Shown here piece after piece: positions 25,784 through 35,692 of a stretch of DNA of 64,000 bases. How positions within the stretch are numbered: the first letter of the stretch is position 1; each line of letters starts with the position of its first letter. A model generated the notes under the pieces. That model saw only the letters and a program-made list of their open reading frames with translations, was not told the origin of the DNA and did not search any database. Source of the stretch: Aurantiacibacter arachoides (GTDB taxonomy: Bacteria; Pseudomonadota; Alphaproteobacteria; Sphingomonadales; Sphingomonadaceae); assembly GCF_009827335.1 (NCBI RefSeq), contig NZ_WTYH01000001.1:1550001-1614000 (forward strand), written 5' to 3'. The position numbers and the translations under genes were made by a program.

Positions 25784-26740
25784 TCAGGAGCGGCGGATGG
25801 GCCGCGCGTAGACGCCGCCGTCGTTCGGGGGCGACGGGCGCGGCGACCGCGACAGCTGCACCGTGCCGGCCGGGATAGTGCCCGGCGTCGCAGCGGCGGC
25901 CGGCCCACCGTGCGTGGGCCGCGCGATCTGCACGAAGCCGGAAGGCGTGGTGACCGCTCGGGCGGGCGGGCCGGCGTCAGGTCGCGCCGGCGCAGGTTGG
26001 GCCGAGGCAGGTTGAGCCAGTGTCGGTTGAGCCACCGCAGGCCGGGTAGGGACAGGGTGTGCAGGGTCGGCTCGCGCCATCGCTGGCGATACCGCTCCCC
26101 CTGCCGCCGTCGCCGTCTGCGCGGGTGGCGGGCGATAAGGCTCGATGCGTTCGACGGTGATGGCATCGTCCCGCCCGAACTTTTGGCGCAGGAAGGCATA
26201 GCCTGCCACCCCTGCGACGGCGAGCAGCCCCAGCACCCACCACAGCCAGGTCCAGCCGCCGCCCGCTGACGCGTCAGCAACGACCTCAGACGGCGCACCG
26301 GGCGCGGTGTCCTGCGGCAGAGGCACGGGGAACGGCGCGGATGCGGAAGGCTGCGGCGTCGCGGTAGACGGCAGCGGCGTGGGCGCGGCCTCTTGCGGCT
26401 CGGGGCCCGGCTGCGCAGTCGGGCGCGCCTGTGCAGGGCCCTGGCGCGGCGTCTGGCGAGGAACGGCCTGCGTTGGCGCCGGCGCGGGTGTCGTGGCCCT
26501 CGGCGTGGGCCTCGGAGCCGGCGTCGGCGTCGGCGTAGCCGTCTGCGCTGGCGTCGGCTGAGGTGTGGAAGTCGGCTGCGGCGTCGCGCGCGGAACAGGC
26601 GGCAGGTCGGGCCCCTGCCGCGGATCGGGGGTGGCCGATGGATTGGGCGGAAGCTGGAAATCGGGTAACTGCTGCGCAAGTGCACTCGCCGGAAGGGCGA
26701 TGAACACGGCAGTGACGGAAATGGCGATGGTCCGGAACAT
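25784..26740 (-). CDS. Proline/threonine/alanine-rich single-span membrane protein, hypothetical
   Basis: The 318 residues start with a signal peptide (MFRTIAISVTAVFIALPASALAQ), then about 130 residues dominated by P, T, A and Q with repeats such as TPTPTPAPRPTP, a central membrane span (GGWTWLWWVLGLLAVAGVAGYAFL) and a second P/A-rich tail. No catalytic motif is seen. Such extended Pro-rich stretches may cross the periplasm. The start is the second Met of the frame, where the signal peptide begins. Confidence 0.7.
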   Translation of the reverse strand: MFRTIAISVTAVFIALPASALAQQLPDFQLPPNPSATPDPRQGPDLPPVPRATPQPTSTPQPTPAQTATPTPTPAPRPTPRATTPAPAPTQAVPRQTPRQGPAQARPTAQPGPEPQEAAPTPLPSTATPQPSASAPFPVPLPQDTAPGAPSEVVADASAGGGWTWLWWVLGLLAVAGVAGYAFLRQKFGRDDAITVERIEPYRPPPAQTATAAGGAVSPAMARADPAHPVPTRPAVAQPTLAQPASAQPAPARPDAGPPARAVTTPSGFVQIARPTHGGPAAAATPGTIPAGTVQLSRSPRPSPPNDGGVYARPIRRS

Positions 26741-26894
26741 GGGCCCGCGCTCTATACGCTTGCCGGCGCGCACTCACATGAACAAATTACCCTGCATCAG
26801 CAAAGCTTCGGCCAGTTGCATTCCTGCCACGACGAATGGCGCGTTCCGGTCGAGCTCGTGTTTACTTTTCGTTCCCCCTGCGCCTAGTGGGCGC

Positions 26895-29660
26895 ATGGCC
26901 GCGCCCCCTCCGCCTCCCCTCTCCCTGCCAGCGTTGCACGCCAGCCATGCGGGAAGCTGGACACGTGGCGGCATGGGCGAGACGCGCGCGGTGGCGAAGG
27001 GGCAGGCGGTGATGGCGGCAGCCGATACCCCGCACCTCGTGCTCAATGCGCCCTTGGTGGCGACGCGACTTGGTTATCCCGACCTTTCGGGGCTCGACCT
27101 GCTGGAACTGTTCGCCTTCGTGCACCCGGCGCGGTTCTGCGTGCCGACGCCGAAGGGGTTCGCCCACGCGCTTGGCCTTGCCGAGCCGGAGGATGGCGCC
27201 GATGTCCCCGCCTTCCTGCAACACGCCGCCGCCCTGCTGGTGCGCCGCTGCGAAGATGCCGACTGGGCCGAACGCGAAGGCGCGTGGAGCACGCTACAAT
27301 CGCTCACCCGCCTGCGCTGGCCATGGGCGCAGGTTCTTACAGCCCATGTGCGGCGGCCGGAAAAGGCGGAGAAATGGCTGTTCTCGCGCCTGCCCGAATG
27401 GGAGGAGACACCCGAGCGCCCGCAGCCCGGGCAAGTGCTGATCGGCGAGGAGGAGGTGCGCGGTCAGCTCGCCCGGCTGATCGGCGAAGGCGCCGAACAA
27501 CGCCAGGGCCAGCAGCATTATTCGGGCGCCGTCCGGCGCATCTTCGCCCCGCGCGAACGGCACGCCAAGCCGCACGTGCTGCTGGCGGAGGCCGGCACCG
27601 GGATCGGCAAGACGCTGGGCTATCTCGCCCCCGCCTCGCTGTGGGCCGCGGCCACGCAAGGGACGGTCTGGGTCAGCACTTACACCAAGAACCTGCAACG
27701 CCAGCTGCGCGCCGAAAGTCGCCGCGCCTGGCCCGAATTCCGCACCGATGGCAGCCGGCCCGTGGTGGTGCGCAAGGGGCGCGAAAATTACCTGTGCCTG
27801 CTCAACCTGGAAGATGCGCTGCAGGGTGGCTTCGGCGGGCGGGCGGCGGTGCTGGCGCAGCTGGTGGCGCGCTGGGCGGCCTATTCGCAGGACGGCGACA
27901 TGATCGGCGGCGACCTGCCCGGCTGGCTCGGCACATTGTTCCGCAGTCGCGCCATCAAGTCGCTGACCGACCAGCGCGGCGAATGCGTTTATGCCGGGTG
28001 CCCGCATTACCGCAAATGCTTCATCGAGCGCGCCGCAAGGGCCAGCGCGCAGGCCGATCTCGTCATCGCCAACCATGCGCTGGTGATGGTGAACGCCGCG
28101 CGCGGGCGCGACCACGCGCAGCGGCCCACCCGCATCGTGTTCGACGAAGGGCACCACGTGTTCGACGCCGCGGATTCGACCTTTTCCGCCGCGCTTACCG
28201 GGGCCGAGACGATCGAACTGCGCCGCTGGATCGTCGGCCCGGAACGCAGCAGCAAGGGCCGGCGGCGGGGGCTTTCGGCGCGGCTGGCCGACGTTGCCAG
28301 CTACGATGAGGCGGGCGGCGAGGCGATCGAGGCGGCGCGCGAGGCGGCCGGCGCCCTGCCCTCCGACGGCTGGCTCACCCGCATTGCCGAAAGCGCGCCG
28401 AGCGGCCCTGTCGAGGCCCTGCTGGGCGCGGTGCGCGCGCTCACCTACGCCCGCGACGAGAGCGGCAGCGCCGACATGGGTTACGGCATCGAGACCGAGG
28501 CCGCCGGGCTGGAAGGCAACTTCGTGGAGCTTGCCCAGGCTGCCGCGCAGGCGCTGGCCGAGATCCGCCAGCCGCTCATCAAGCTGGGCGTGCGGCTGGA
28601 GGCCATGCTGGAAAACCCGCCCGACTGGCTGGACGGGCAGGGCCGCGCCCGCATCGACGGGGCGCGCCATTCGCTCGCCTGGCGGATCGACACGCTGGCC
28701 GCGTGGGAGGCGCTGCTGGGGCGACTCGGCGGACCGGGCGATCCGGAATTCGTCGACTGGCTGGCAGTCGATCGCAACGATTCGCGTGAGTTCGACGTGG
28801 GCCTGTATCGTCACTTCCTCGACCCGATGAAGCCGTTCGCCCGCACCGTGCTGGAAGGCGCGCACGGGGTCATGCTGACCAGCGCCACGTTGACGGACCG
28901 GATCGAGGGCGGGCGCGACTGGGCGGACGCGATCGGCCGCTCCGGCGCCCCGCATATCGAGGTGACCCCGCACACGGCGGAGGCGGAGAGTCCGTTCAAT
29001 TATGCCGCCAGCGCCGAGGTGCTGATCGTCACCGATATCCGGAAAGGCGATCTCGCCGCGCTGGCAGGCGCCTATGCCAAGATCATCGAACAATGCGGTG
29101 GCGGCGTGCTCGGCCTGTTCACCGCCATCCGGCGGCTGCGCGCGGTGCACGGGCGCATCGCCGACCGGCTCGCGCGGACCGGCCTGCCGCTTTATGCGCA
29201 GCACGTCGACCCGATCGACACGGGCACCCTAGTCGACATCTTTCGTGACGATCCCAAGGCCAGCCTGCTGGGCACCGATGCCCTGCGCGATGGGGTGGAC
29301 GTGCCGGGCGAAAGCCTGCGCTGCGTGGTCATGGAGCAGGTTCCCTGGCCCAAGCCCAGCATCCTCCACCGCGCGCGCCGGGCGTCGGGCGGAGGGTCGG
29401 CCTACGACGACAGGATCATTCGCGGGCGACTGGCGCAGGCCTTTGGCCGCCTGATCCGCTCGGCCGGCGATCGCGGCCATTTCATCGTCCTTTCCCCCGC
29501 CTTCCCGTCGCGCCTGCTGAGCGCCTTTCCCCCCGGCGTGCCAGTGTCCCGCGTCACCCTCGACGAGGCTTTACAACGGCTCGGCGGAGGTGTTGTGTCG
29601 GCTCCGGTTACAGCCCCGGTTTCGGCTCCGGTCGCCAGCGAAGAGGACATGCCCTTTTGA
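26895..29660 (+). CDS. DinG/XPD-like ATP-dependent DNA helicase with Fe-S cluster
   Basis: A superfamily 2 helicase of about 921 residues. Motifs: Walker A AEAGTGIGKTLGYLAP near residue 235, an iron-sulfur cysteine set (C in ENYLCLL, then CVYAGCPHYRKC), motif II FDEGHHVFD (DEGH in place of DEAH), LTSATLT, and motifs V/VI GTDALRDGVDVPGESLRC and QAFGRLIRS. The first 220 residues are a lineage-specific extension. The frame opens 330 bases earlier, but that part overlaps the divergent promoter region; ATG 26895 is preferred. The phosphatase gene overlaps its stop. Confidence 0.92.
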   Translation: MAAPPPPPLSLPALHASHAGSWTRGGMGETRAVAKGQAVMAAADTPHLVLNAPLVATRLGYPDLSGLDLLELFAFVHPARFCVPTPKGFAHALGLAEPEDGADVPAFLQHAAALLVRRCEDADWAEREGAWSTLQSLTRLRWPWAQVLTAHVRRPEKAEKWLFSRLPEWEETPERPQPGQVLIGEEEVRGQLARLIGEGAEQRQGQQHYSGAVRRIFAPRERHAKPHVLLAEAGTGIGKTLGYLAPASLWAAATQGTVWVSTYTKNLQRQLRAESRRAWPEFRTDGSRPVVVRKGRENYLCLLNLEDALQGGFGGRAAVLAQLVARWAAYSQDGDMIGGDLPGWLGTLFRSRAIKSLTDQRGECVYAGCPHYRKCFIERAARASAQADLVIANHALVMVNAARGRDHAQRPTRIVFDEGHHVFDAADSTFSAALTGAETIELRRWIVGPERSSKGRRRGLSARLADVASYDEAGGEAIEAAREAAGALPSDGWLTRIAESAPSGPVEALLGAVRALTYARDESGSADMGYGIETEAAGLEGNFVELAQAAAQALAEIRQPLIKLGVRLEAMLENPPDWLDGQGRARIDGARHSLAWRIDTLAAWEALLGRLGGPGDPEFVDWLAVDRNDSREFDVGLYRHFLDPMKPFARTVLEGAHGVMLTSATLTDRIEGGRDWADAIGRSGAPHIEVTPHTAEAESPFNYAASAEVLIVTDIRKGDLAALAGAYAKIIEQCGGGVLGLFTAIRRLRAVHGRIADRLARTGLPLYAQHVDPIDTGTLVDIFRDDPKASLLGTDALRDGVDVPGESLRCVVMEQVPWPKPSILHRARRASGGGSAYDDRIIRGRLAQAFGRLIRSAGDRGHFIVLSPAFPSRLLSAFPPGVPVSRVTLDEALQRLGGGVVSAPVTAPVSAPVASEEDMPF

Positions 29661-30184
29661 AACGCCTCGGCCTGCTGCGCCATGCCAAGTCCGACTGGGA
29701 CGACATGCGGCTGCGCGATTTCGATCGCGGGCTGAACGATCGCGGGCGCAGGGGCGCGGCCTTGATGGGGGCACACATTCGCCAGCGGGAAGATCGCTGG
29801 GACGCCGTGATCGCCAGCCCCGCCGCGCGCGTGAAACGCACGCTGGAGGCGAGCGGCCTGGACCTGCCGTTCACCTTTGCGAACGCCGTCTACCTGGCCG
29901 ACTGCCCTACCCTGATGACGCTGGTGCGCGGGCTGGGTGACGAGGAGGCCGTGCTGCTCGTCGGGCACAACCCCGGTTTGCAGGAACTGGCCCTGGCGCT
30001 CGTGCCGCCGCAGGAAGAGGATGCGCTGTTCGATGCGGTGATGGATAAATACCCCACCGCATCCTACGCCGTGCTGGAACTTGCCATTGATCGTTGGGCC
30101 GATCTGGCAGAGGGCTGCGGAAAACTTGTCCACTTCGCCCGGCCGCGAGATCTCGATCCCGATCTCGGTCCCGAGGCGGATTGA
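29657..30184 (+). CDS. SixA-like histidine phosphatase
   Basis: The 175 residues have the phosphatase RHG-type motif LLRHAKSDW at 6-14, SPAARVKRTLEA and the second catalytic His in LLVGHNPGLQELA. SixA removes phosphate from phosphohistidine on phosphotransfer proteins, but substrates of such short family members vary. The start is TTG, overlapping the helicase stop as TTGA, so the two are translationally coupled. Confidence 0.88.
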   Translation: MKRLGLLRHAKSDWDDMRLRDFDRGLNDRGRRGAALMGAHIRQREDRWDAVIASPAARVKRTLEASGLDLPFTFANAVYLADCPTLMTLVRGLGDEEAVLLVGHNPGLQELALALVPPQEEDALFDAVMDKYPTASYAVLELAIDRWADLAEGCGKLVHFARPRDLDPDLGPEAD

Positions 30185-30277
30185 TCGTTCTGCGGGCCGG
30201 ACAGTTCCCGCTGCTGGTGGGTTTACGCCCGCGACCTTCACCGATCGAGGCAACGATCCGCAATGGCCCGGTTAGGG

Positions 30278-30676
30278 TCAGGCCGCCAGCGCGGCTTCCA
30301 GCCGGTCGCGGATGGCGCGTAACTGGCGCGCCGTTTCCCCGGTAACGCCAGCGGTTGCCGGGCTGGCGGGCGCATCGCCACTTGCGGCGGACCTACCGGC
30401 CTGCGCCCCACCCTGCTCCAGCGCCATTTTCGCGCCCTTCAGCGTGTAGCCCTCGCGATTGACCAGACGGTCTATCGCTTCGACGACTTTCAAATCCTGC
30501 TGGCGATACAGGCGGCGTCCGCCGCTCCGCTTCAAGGGCTCGAGCATGGGAAACTGCTGTTCCCAGTATCGCAAAACGTGCGGCTTGATGCCGAAAGCGG
30601 CGGACACTTCGCCGATGGTGCGCATGGCACCCTGGTCCTTGCCATCCTCGAACAAGGGGCCGGCGCCCCCGGTCAT
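30278..30676 (-). CDS. MerR family transcriptional regulator
   Basis: The 132 residues begin with a winged helix [45 protein letters not shown], standard for MerR, with a short C-terminal part lacking metal-binding cysteines. The gene downstream of ihfA in many proteobacteria is of this kind; effector unknown. Its start overlaps the ihfA stop by four bases. Confidence 0.92.
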   Translation of the reverse strand: MTGGAGPLFEDGKDQGAMRTIGEVSAAFGIKPHVLRYWEQQFPMLEPLKRSGGRRLYRQQDLKVVEAIDRLVNREGYTLKGAKMALEQGGAQAGRSAASGDAPASPATAGVTGETARQLRAIRDRLEAALAA

Positions 30677-30978
30677 CCGCGCGAGATCCGCTCTTTAAGC
30701 TTCTGGCTGGAACGGAAGGTCATCACCCGGCGCGGGGTGATCGGCACTTCGATCCCGGTCTTGGGGTTGCGGCCGACGCGCTCCTTCTTGTCGCGCAGCA
30801 CGAAGCTGCCGAAGCCGGAGATCTTCACGTTCTCGCCATCTGACATCGCCTCGCACATCTTGGCGAGAATCTTCTCGACCATGTCCAGGCTCTCGGCACG
30901 CGAGAAACCCATCTTGCGATTTATGGTCTCGGCCAGATCGGCGCGAGTCAATGTTCCGACAGAGCGCATCATGTCCAT
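30673..30978 (-). CDS. ihfA: Integration host factor subunit alpha
   Basis: DNA-bending nucleoid protein that pairs with IhfB. About 101 residues: [29 protein letters not shown], the [27 protein letters not shown]-wrapping arm and [21 protein letters not shown] start at MDMMRSVG; the frame continues nine codons upstream, and a GGAG lies about 10 bases before the chosen ATG. It follows fabH after 93 bases. Confidence 0.96.
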   Translation of the reverse strand: MDMMRSVGTLTRADLAETINRKMGFSRAESLDMVEKILAKMCEAMSDGENVKISGFGSFVLRDKKERVGRNPKTGIEVPITPRRVMTFRSSQKLKERISRG

Positions 30979-31071
30979 CCGCTTTACTCCAAGGATGTGA
31001 CCCAAGGAAGTTTATGAAGGTTGATGCAGGTTAAGGCAAGAGGGGGACCGCTTGAATTGCGGGGCAAATTC

Positions 31072-32049
31072 CTACGCGCGGAGCAGGCTGGCACCCCAGG
31101 TGAAGCCGCCGCCCATCGCTTCCAGCATCACCAGGTCGCCGGGCTTGATGCGCCCGTCCTTCTTGGCAACGTCATAGGCCAGCGGCACCGAGGCGGCAGA
31201 CGTGTTGGCGTGGCGATCGACCGTCACCACCACCTGGTCCATCGACAGGCCCAGCTTGCGGGCTGTCGCGTCCAGAATGCGGGCATTGGCCTGGTGCGGT
31301 ACGACCCAGTCGATGTCCGCCGCGGTGCGGCCAGCCTGTTCCAGCACTTCCCGAAGAACCTCGGCAAGGTTGACGACGGCGTGGCGAAACACCTCGCGGC
31401 CCTTCATACGCAGCTTGCCGATCTCTCCCGTGGTCGAGGCACCGCCATCGACGTAGAGCAGGTCGCTGTGCTCGCCCTCGGCATGAAGACGGGTGGCAAG
31501 AATGCCCGGCGCATCGTCGGCCGCGTCGTCGCCCACCTCGCGCGCCTCGACGATGAAGGCGCCCGCCCCGTCGCCGAACAGGACGCAGGTTCCGCGATCG
31601 TCCCAGTCGAGGATGCGGCTGAAGGTCTCCGCGCCGATCACGATGGCGCGCTTCGCCATGCCGGACCGGATCATCGCGTCAGCCGTGCCCAGCGCATAAA
31701 GGAAGCCCGAGCATACCGCGGCAACATCGAACGCCGGAAACCCCCTGCCGCCCAGTGCGAACTGTACGGTAGTGGCGGTGGCCGGAAAGGTGCGGTCGGG
31801 GGTAGCGGTGGCGAGCACGATGAGGTCGATGTCCGCGATATCGCAGCCAGCGTCTGCCAGTGCGGCGCGCGCGGCATCGGTGGCCAGCGATCCGGTCGTC
31901 TCGCCGTCGCCCGCGATGTAACGCTGGGTGATGCCGGTGCGTTCGCGGATCCACGCGTCACTGGTGTCGATGCGTTCAGCCAGTTCGGCGTTGGACACGC
32001 AGTTTTTCGGCAGCGCCGAGCCGGTGCCGATGACGACGGAACGGATCAT
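31072..32049 (-). CDS. fabH: 3-oxoacyl-ACP synthase III
   Basis: Starts fatty acid synthesis by condensing acetyl-CoA with malonyl-ACP. The 325 residues contain the catalytic triad: Cys in [14 protein letters not shown], His in [10 protein letters not shown] and Asn in [11 protein letters not shown]. The GDGAGAFIV and [14 protein letters not shown] blocks complete the thiolase fold. The ATG overlaps the plsX stop by four bases, and the longer open frame upstream is a shadow of plsX. Confidence 0.97.
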   Translation of the reverse strand: MIRSVVIGTGSALPKNCVSNAELAERIDTSDAWIRERTGITQRYIAGDGETTGSLATDAARAALADAGCDIADIDLIVLATATPDRTFPATATTVQFALGGRGFPAFDVAAVCSGFLYALGTADAMIRSGMAKRAIVIGAETFSRILDWDDRGTCVLFGDGAGAFIVEAREVGDDAADDAPGILATRLHAEGEHSDLLYVDGGASTTGEIGKLRMKGREVFRHAVVNLAEVLREVLEQAGRTAADIDWVVPHQANARILDATARKLGLSMDQVVVTVDRHANTSAASVPLAYDVAKKDGRIKPGDLVMLEAMGGGFTWGASLLRA

Positions 32050-33167
32050 TCGGAAGCCTCGCCCGTGTCCTGCGGTTTGCCGGCAGCATCGGCTGTGGCG
32101 CTCTCGGCATCGGTCCTGCCCGCACCGGTGCGTCCCTCGCCGCCGATACCGGCCCCGACTTCCGCCAGATCGGCGGCGATCCGGCGGGTGATGTCGTCTT
32201 CCAGCAGGCGGGCGCAGACATGGACCGCGTTCGACACGCCCTTGGCATTGGCGCTGCCGTGCGACTTTACCAGCACGCCATTGAGACCGAGGAATACGCC
32301 GCCGTTGTGGTTGTTGGGGTCCAGATGATGCCGCAGCAATTCCGTCGCGGGGCGGCTGACGAGGAAGCCGATCTTGCTGCGCAGCGAACTGGTGAAGGCG
32401 GTGCGCAGCAGGTCCGTGACGAACCGTGCAGAGCCCTCGATCGCCTTTAGCGCGATATTGCCCGAGAAACCGTCCGTCACCACCACGTCCACTTCGCCGC
32501 GGTTGATCTTGTCGGCTTCGATGAAGCCATCGAACTGCATGGCAAGGCCGGTCGCGTCCGCCAGCCGCTGGCTCGCCTCGCGCAGGTTGTCGGTGCCCTT
32601 GATGCTTTCGGTGCCGATGTTGAGCAGGCGCACGCGGGGTGCAGCCTTGCCCGTCACGATGCGCGCGTAGGCCGCGCCCATGACGGCGAACTGGATGAGG
32701 TTGCGCGCGTCGCAATCCGTGTTCGCGCCCAGGTCGAGCATGACGACGTCGTCGTCGCCCAGCGTCGGCATCAGGCCGGCGAGCGCGGGACGGTCGATGC
32801 CGGGCATGGTGCGCAGCGCGATCTTGCCCATCGCCATCAGCGCGCCGGTATTGCCGCCGCTGACCGCGGCACCGCAGTCCCCGGTCTTCACCGCGTTGAT
32901 GGCGAGGCCCATGCTGGTGGTCTTCGCCCGGCGCAGCGCGCGGCTGGGCTTCTCGTCGCCGGAGACGACCTCGTCACAATGGAGGATCTCGCTGGCGGAG
33001 CGCATGTTGGGATGCGTATCGAGCGCGGCCTTGATGCGCGGCTCGTCCCCGACCAGCAGAAAGCGGAACTTGTCATGGCGGCGACGCGCAAGCGCGGCGC
33101 CCTCGACCATCACGCGCACGCCTTCGTCCCCGCCCATCGCGTCTACTGCGATACGCGGAAGGCTCAT
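32046..33167 (-). CDS. plsX: Phosphate acyltransferase PlsX
   Basis: Makes acyl-phosphate from acyl-ACP for PlsY in phospholipid synthesis. The 373 residues include [64 protein letters not shown] and [17 protein letters not shown]. The last 30 residues are a polar, low-complexity tail beyond the usual length. Coupled to fabH and 30 bases after rpmF. Confidence 0.96.
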   Translation of the reverse strand: MSLPRIAVDAMGGDEGVRVMVEGAALARRRHDKFRFLLVGDEPRIKAALDTHPNMRSASEILHCDEVVSGDEKPSRALRRAKTTSMGLAINAVKTGDCGAAVSGGNTGALMAMGKIALRTMPGIDRPALAGLMPTLGDDDVVMLDLGANTDCDARNLIQFAVMGAAYARIVTGKAAPRVRLLNIGTESIKGTDNLREASQRLADATGLAMQFDGFIEADKINRGEVDVVVTDGFSGNIALKAIEGSARFVTDLLRTAFTSSLRSKIGFLVSRPATELLRHHLDPNNHNGGVFLGLNGVLVKSHGSANAKGVSNAVHVCARLLEDDITRRIAADLAEVGAGIGGEGRTGAGRTDAESATADAAGKPQDTGEASE

Positions 33168-33197
33168 GCGCTAGCGCTCCTGTCCAATGCCGGAGTC

Positions 33198-33380
33198 TTA
33201 AAGACCCTTGGGCTCAACGACCATGCGGCCGTTGTAGTGCCCGCAAGCGGGGCACAGGTTGTGCGGACGCTTGAGTTCGCCGCAGTTCGAGCATTCGTGG
33301 AATGCCTCGACCTTGAGCGAATCGTGCGACCTGCGGTTGCCACGGCGATGCGGCGAAACTTTTCTTTTAGGGACAGCCAT
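33198..33380 (-). CDS. rpmF: 50S ribosomal protein L32
   Basis: The 60-residue protein begins [19 protein letters not shown] and has a zinc ribbon [18 protein letters not shown], so it is the zinc-binding (C+) form. First gene of the rpmF-plsX-fabH unit common in bacteria. Confidence 0.97.
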   Translation of the reverse strand: MAVPKRKVSPHRRGNRRSHDSLKVEAFHECSNCGELKRPHNLCPACGHYNGRMVVEPKGL

Positions 33381-33587
33381 GGTGTCACCCGATCCTTGAA
33401 ATATTTGTCAAATGCGTGTCGATGCCGACCTAGGCGATGCCCGGCCCCCGCGCAAGCGCGGCGACCCGATGCAGCCCGGGATACGGCGAAGGCGCGCGCT
33501 ATACCGGGTTTCGCCCGCGTTGCAAGCGGCGCGGCGCTCTTCTATTCAACGCCGGCATTATCGCGACGACATCGAGAGGACCACGGC

Positions 33588-33983
33588 GTGGCAGACCTGC
33601 ACATAAGCCTGTTCAGCGCCGCGCTGGCGGCGCTCATCAACCTCTGGCTGGCCATACGCTGCGGCCGGGCGCGCCTTTCCGGAAAGGTGTTGCACGGCGA
33701 TGGCGGCGACGTGGCCCTGCAACGGCACATGCGCGCGCAGGCGAACTTCGTCGAATACACGCCCTTTGCGCTCATATTGATCCTGGTGCTCGATCTTGCC
33801 GATCAGGACGGCTGGCTCCTGGGCCTGAGCGCGCTTGCCTATTTCGTGGCGCGGTTGCTCCACCCGCTCGGCATGCAGGCCGACCATCCGGCAAGGACGC
33901 GGCAGATCGGTATAACGGTGACCTTCGTGCTGTTGGCCTGCTGGAGCGTGTGGGCGCTGCTGGTCGGCGCGCAGGTTATCTAG
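33588..33983 (+). CDS. MAPEG family membrane protein
   Basis: The 131 residues form four membrane helices with the family stretch RHMRAQANFVEYTPFALILILVLDL and the later VARLLHPLGMQ. MAPEG proteins include glutathione transferases and eicosanoid enzymes; bacterial YecN-type members are mostly uncharacterised. GTG is chosen because GAGAGGA lies about eight bases upstream and homologues begin here. It converges with the MBL gene with a four-base overlap. Confidence 0.88.
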   Translation: MADLHISLFSAALAALINLWLAIRCGRARLSGKVLHGDGGDVALQRHMRAQANFVEYTPFALILILVLDLADQDGWLLGLSALAYFVARLLHPLGMQADHPARTRQIGITVTFVLLACWSVWALLVGAQVI

Positions 33984-34645
33984 CCGGCAGCGATCGCCGC
34001 GTCGCTCACGAACGGATTGCTCTCGCGTTCGCGACCGAACGTGCTGGTGGGGCCGTGGCCGGGCACGAAGGTGACGCCATCGCCCAGCGGCCAGAGCTTG
34101 CCGGTGATCGCGTCGAGCAGATCCTGGTGATTGCCCATCGGAAAGTCCGTGCGGCCGATGGAGCCCTGAAACAAGACGTCACCGACGAAGGCGAAATTGC
34201 TTGGGCGGTGGAAGAACACCACGTGGCCGGGCGTGTGGCCGGGGCAATGCAGCACCTCGAACGTCGCTTCGCCCACGGTCACCGTGTCGCCTTCGTCCAG
34301 CCAGCGGGTTGGCTCGAACACCTGGCATTCCATGCCGAAGCGCGGGCCATCCTCGTCGAGGCGGCTGATCCAGAATCGGTCGGCCTCGTGCGGACCTTCG
34401 ATCGGCAGGCCAAGCTCTTCAGCCAGCATTCCCGCCTGCCCGCAGTGATCGGCATGGCCATGGGTGAGGATGATCTTTTCCAGCGTCACTCCCGCCTTGG
34501 CGACCGCTGCCTTGAGCTTGTCCAGCTCCCCGCCCGGATCGACCAGCGCCGCGCGCATGGTCGAGGTGCACCAGACCAGCGAGCAATTCTGCTGGAACGG
34601 GGTAACGGGGATGATCGCGGCGCGGATGGGGGAGTGTGACGTCAT
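33980..34645 (-). CDS. MBL-fold hydrolase, glyoxalase II-like (YcbL type)
   Basis: The 221 residues have THGHADHCGQAG, CPGHTPGHVVFF and FVGDVLFQGSIGRTDFPMGN, then VPGHGPTSTFGRER. The absence of the GloB C-terminal domain and the GRTDFP motif place it with YcbL-like type II glyoxalases. gloB itself is at 9.4 kb, so this is a second, shorter enzyme of the same superfamily. Confidence 0.9.
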   Translation of the reverse strand: MTSHSPIRAAIIPVTPFQQNCSLVWCTSTMRAALVDPGGELDKLKAAVAKAGVTLEKIILTHGHADHCGQAGMLAEELGLPIEGPHEADRFWISRLDEDGPRFGMECQVFEPTRWLDEGDTVTVGEATFEVLHCPGHTPGHVVFFHRPSNFAFVGDVLFQGSIGRTDFPMGNHQDLLDAITGKLWPLGDGVTFVPGHGPTSTFGRERESNPFVSDAAIAAG

Positions 34646-34687
34646 TAATCGGAAATGGCCGTGGGGGGCCGCGGTTGCAAGCGCCGG

Positions 34688-35356
34688 CTAGACCCGGCCG
34701 CTCTTCCACACCACGCGGCCCACGATCGCGAATTCCCCGGCGCTGACCTGTATCGGCGGGTATGCAAGGTTCTGGCTGAGCAGTGAGAACTGCCCCGCCC
34801 CGCGACTGGCGACCCGCTTCACCAGCAAGCTGTCATCGAGGCGCACGACGTGCACGCCATCGCGGAACGGCTGCTCACGGCGATCGACCAGCACCTCGTC
34901 GCCTTCGTGCAGCAGCGGCTCCATCGAATCACCTACGACGCGGATGCTGGACAGATGCGCGCCGTCCAGCCCGTGTTCGGCAAGCCAGCGGCGGGAGAAG
35001 CGAAACGCGTCGAACGCCTGTTCCCCAGCTGCTGTGGCGCCGGGGCCGGCCGATGCATCGACCGCCAACCGTGGTACGTCCACCCATTCCGCGCCTCTGC
35101 TGCCGCCACGGGGGCTGCTGCCGCTACTCGCCTTTGGCGATTCGTAGGAATTACCCTGCGGCGCGCCCAAGTCCGATTCGCTGATGCCGAGGAAGGTCGC
35201 CAGCTTTCGGCGGTCCTCCTCCTCCAGCTTTTTCGGACTGCCTTTCGTCACATATTGCTGCAAATACGTACCGTTACGCCCGATCATGCGCGATAGGGCG
35301 GCAAGGCTCTCCCCCCGCGCCCGGGCCGCTTCCAGCAATGTCTCGCGTGCATCCAT
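34688..35356 (-). CDS. S24 family (LexA/CI-like) repressor with self-cleavage domain
   Basis: The 222 residues consist of an N-terminal helix-turn-helix (ESLAALSRMIGRNGTYLQQYVTKGSP, about 14-40), a Ser/Gly/Pro-rich linker and a C-terminal S24 domain with the nucleophile Ser in VGDSMEPLLHEGDEVLVDR and the general-base Lys in DDSLLVKRVASRG. No obvious Ala-Gly cleavage site can be fixed. The start is MDARETLLEAA; the upstream frame runs through the divergent region. It faces away from a small DNA-binding-like gene, like a phage switch, but no phage genes are present. Probably a regulator responding to RecA or another signal. Confidence 0.88.
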   Translation of the reverse strand: MDARETLLEAARARGESLAALSRMIGRNGTYLQQYVTKGSPKKLEEEDRRKLATFLGISESDLGAPQGNSYESPKASSGSSPRGGSRGAEWVDVPRLAVDASAGPGATAAGEQAFDAFRFSRRWLAEHGLDGAHLSSIRVVGDSMEPLLHEGDEVLVDRREQPFRDGVHVVRLDDSLLVKRVASRGAGQFSLLSQNLAYPPIQVSAGEFAIVGRVVWKSGRV

Positions 35357-35382
35357 GGGCAATCCCAATATCGTGAACGAAA

Positions 35383-35420
35383 ACTTCCTACACGATGTAC
35401 TTTTCCTAGACAAGTAGGAT
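35383..35420. promoter_or_regulatory. Candidate operator between the S24 repressor and the small HTH-like gene
   Basis: The AT-richer divergent region holds TCCTAC and GTAGGA as inverted arms 22 bases apart, with an inner TACTT/AAGTA pair and a similar ACTTCCTA/ACTTTTCCTA direct pair. It lies 27-64 bases before the repressor start codon, a normal place for autoregulation. Confidence 0.4.
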
Positions 35421-35503
35421 TTCACCCGCTTTTCATGGGTCTTCGGAAGAGCGAATCGAGTCGCGTTGCTTTCCGGAATCGAAAAACCAAGGGGAAGCGC
35501 CGA

Positions 35504-35692
35504 ATGCTCATTCGCCAGATCGAAGTGTTCCTGAAACACACCAGGATGCCGGTAACCAGGTTCGGACGTCTCGCCACGAGCGATCCGCGCTTCGTGCTTG
35601 ATCTGCGCAATGGCCGGGTGCCGCGCCCCGCGACACAATCTCGGGTGGAACATTTCATGAACGAATATCGGGAGAAGACCGGTGCATACTGA
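35504..35692 (+). CDS. Small hypothetical protein, possibly helix-turn-helix
   Basis: A 62-residue basic protein starting MLIRQIEVFLKHTRMP, with an HTH-like pattern TRFGRLATSDPRFVLDLRNGRVPRP (a phage Cro-like spacing is possible). The ATG has AAGGGG upstream; the frame opens 23 codons earlier without coding character. It is divergent from the S24 repressor and overlaps the next gene by 11 bases. DNA binding is inferred. Confidence 0.65.
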   Translation: MLIRQIEVFLKHTRMPVTRFGRLATSDPRFVLDLRNGRVPRPATQSRVEHFMNEYREKTGAY

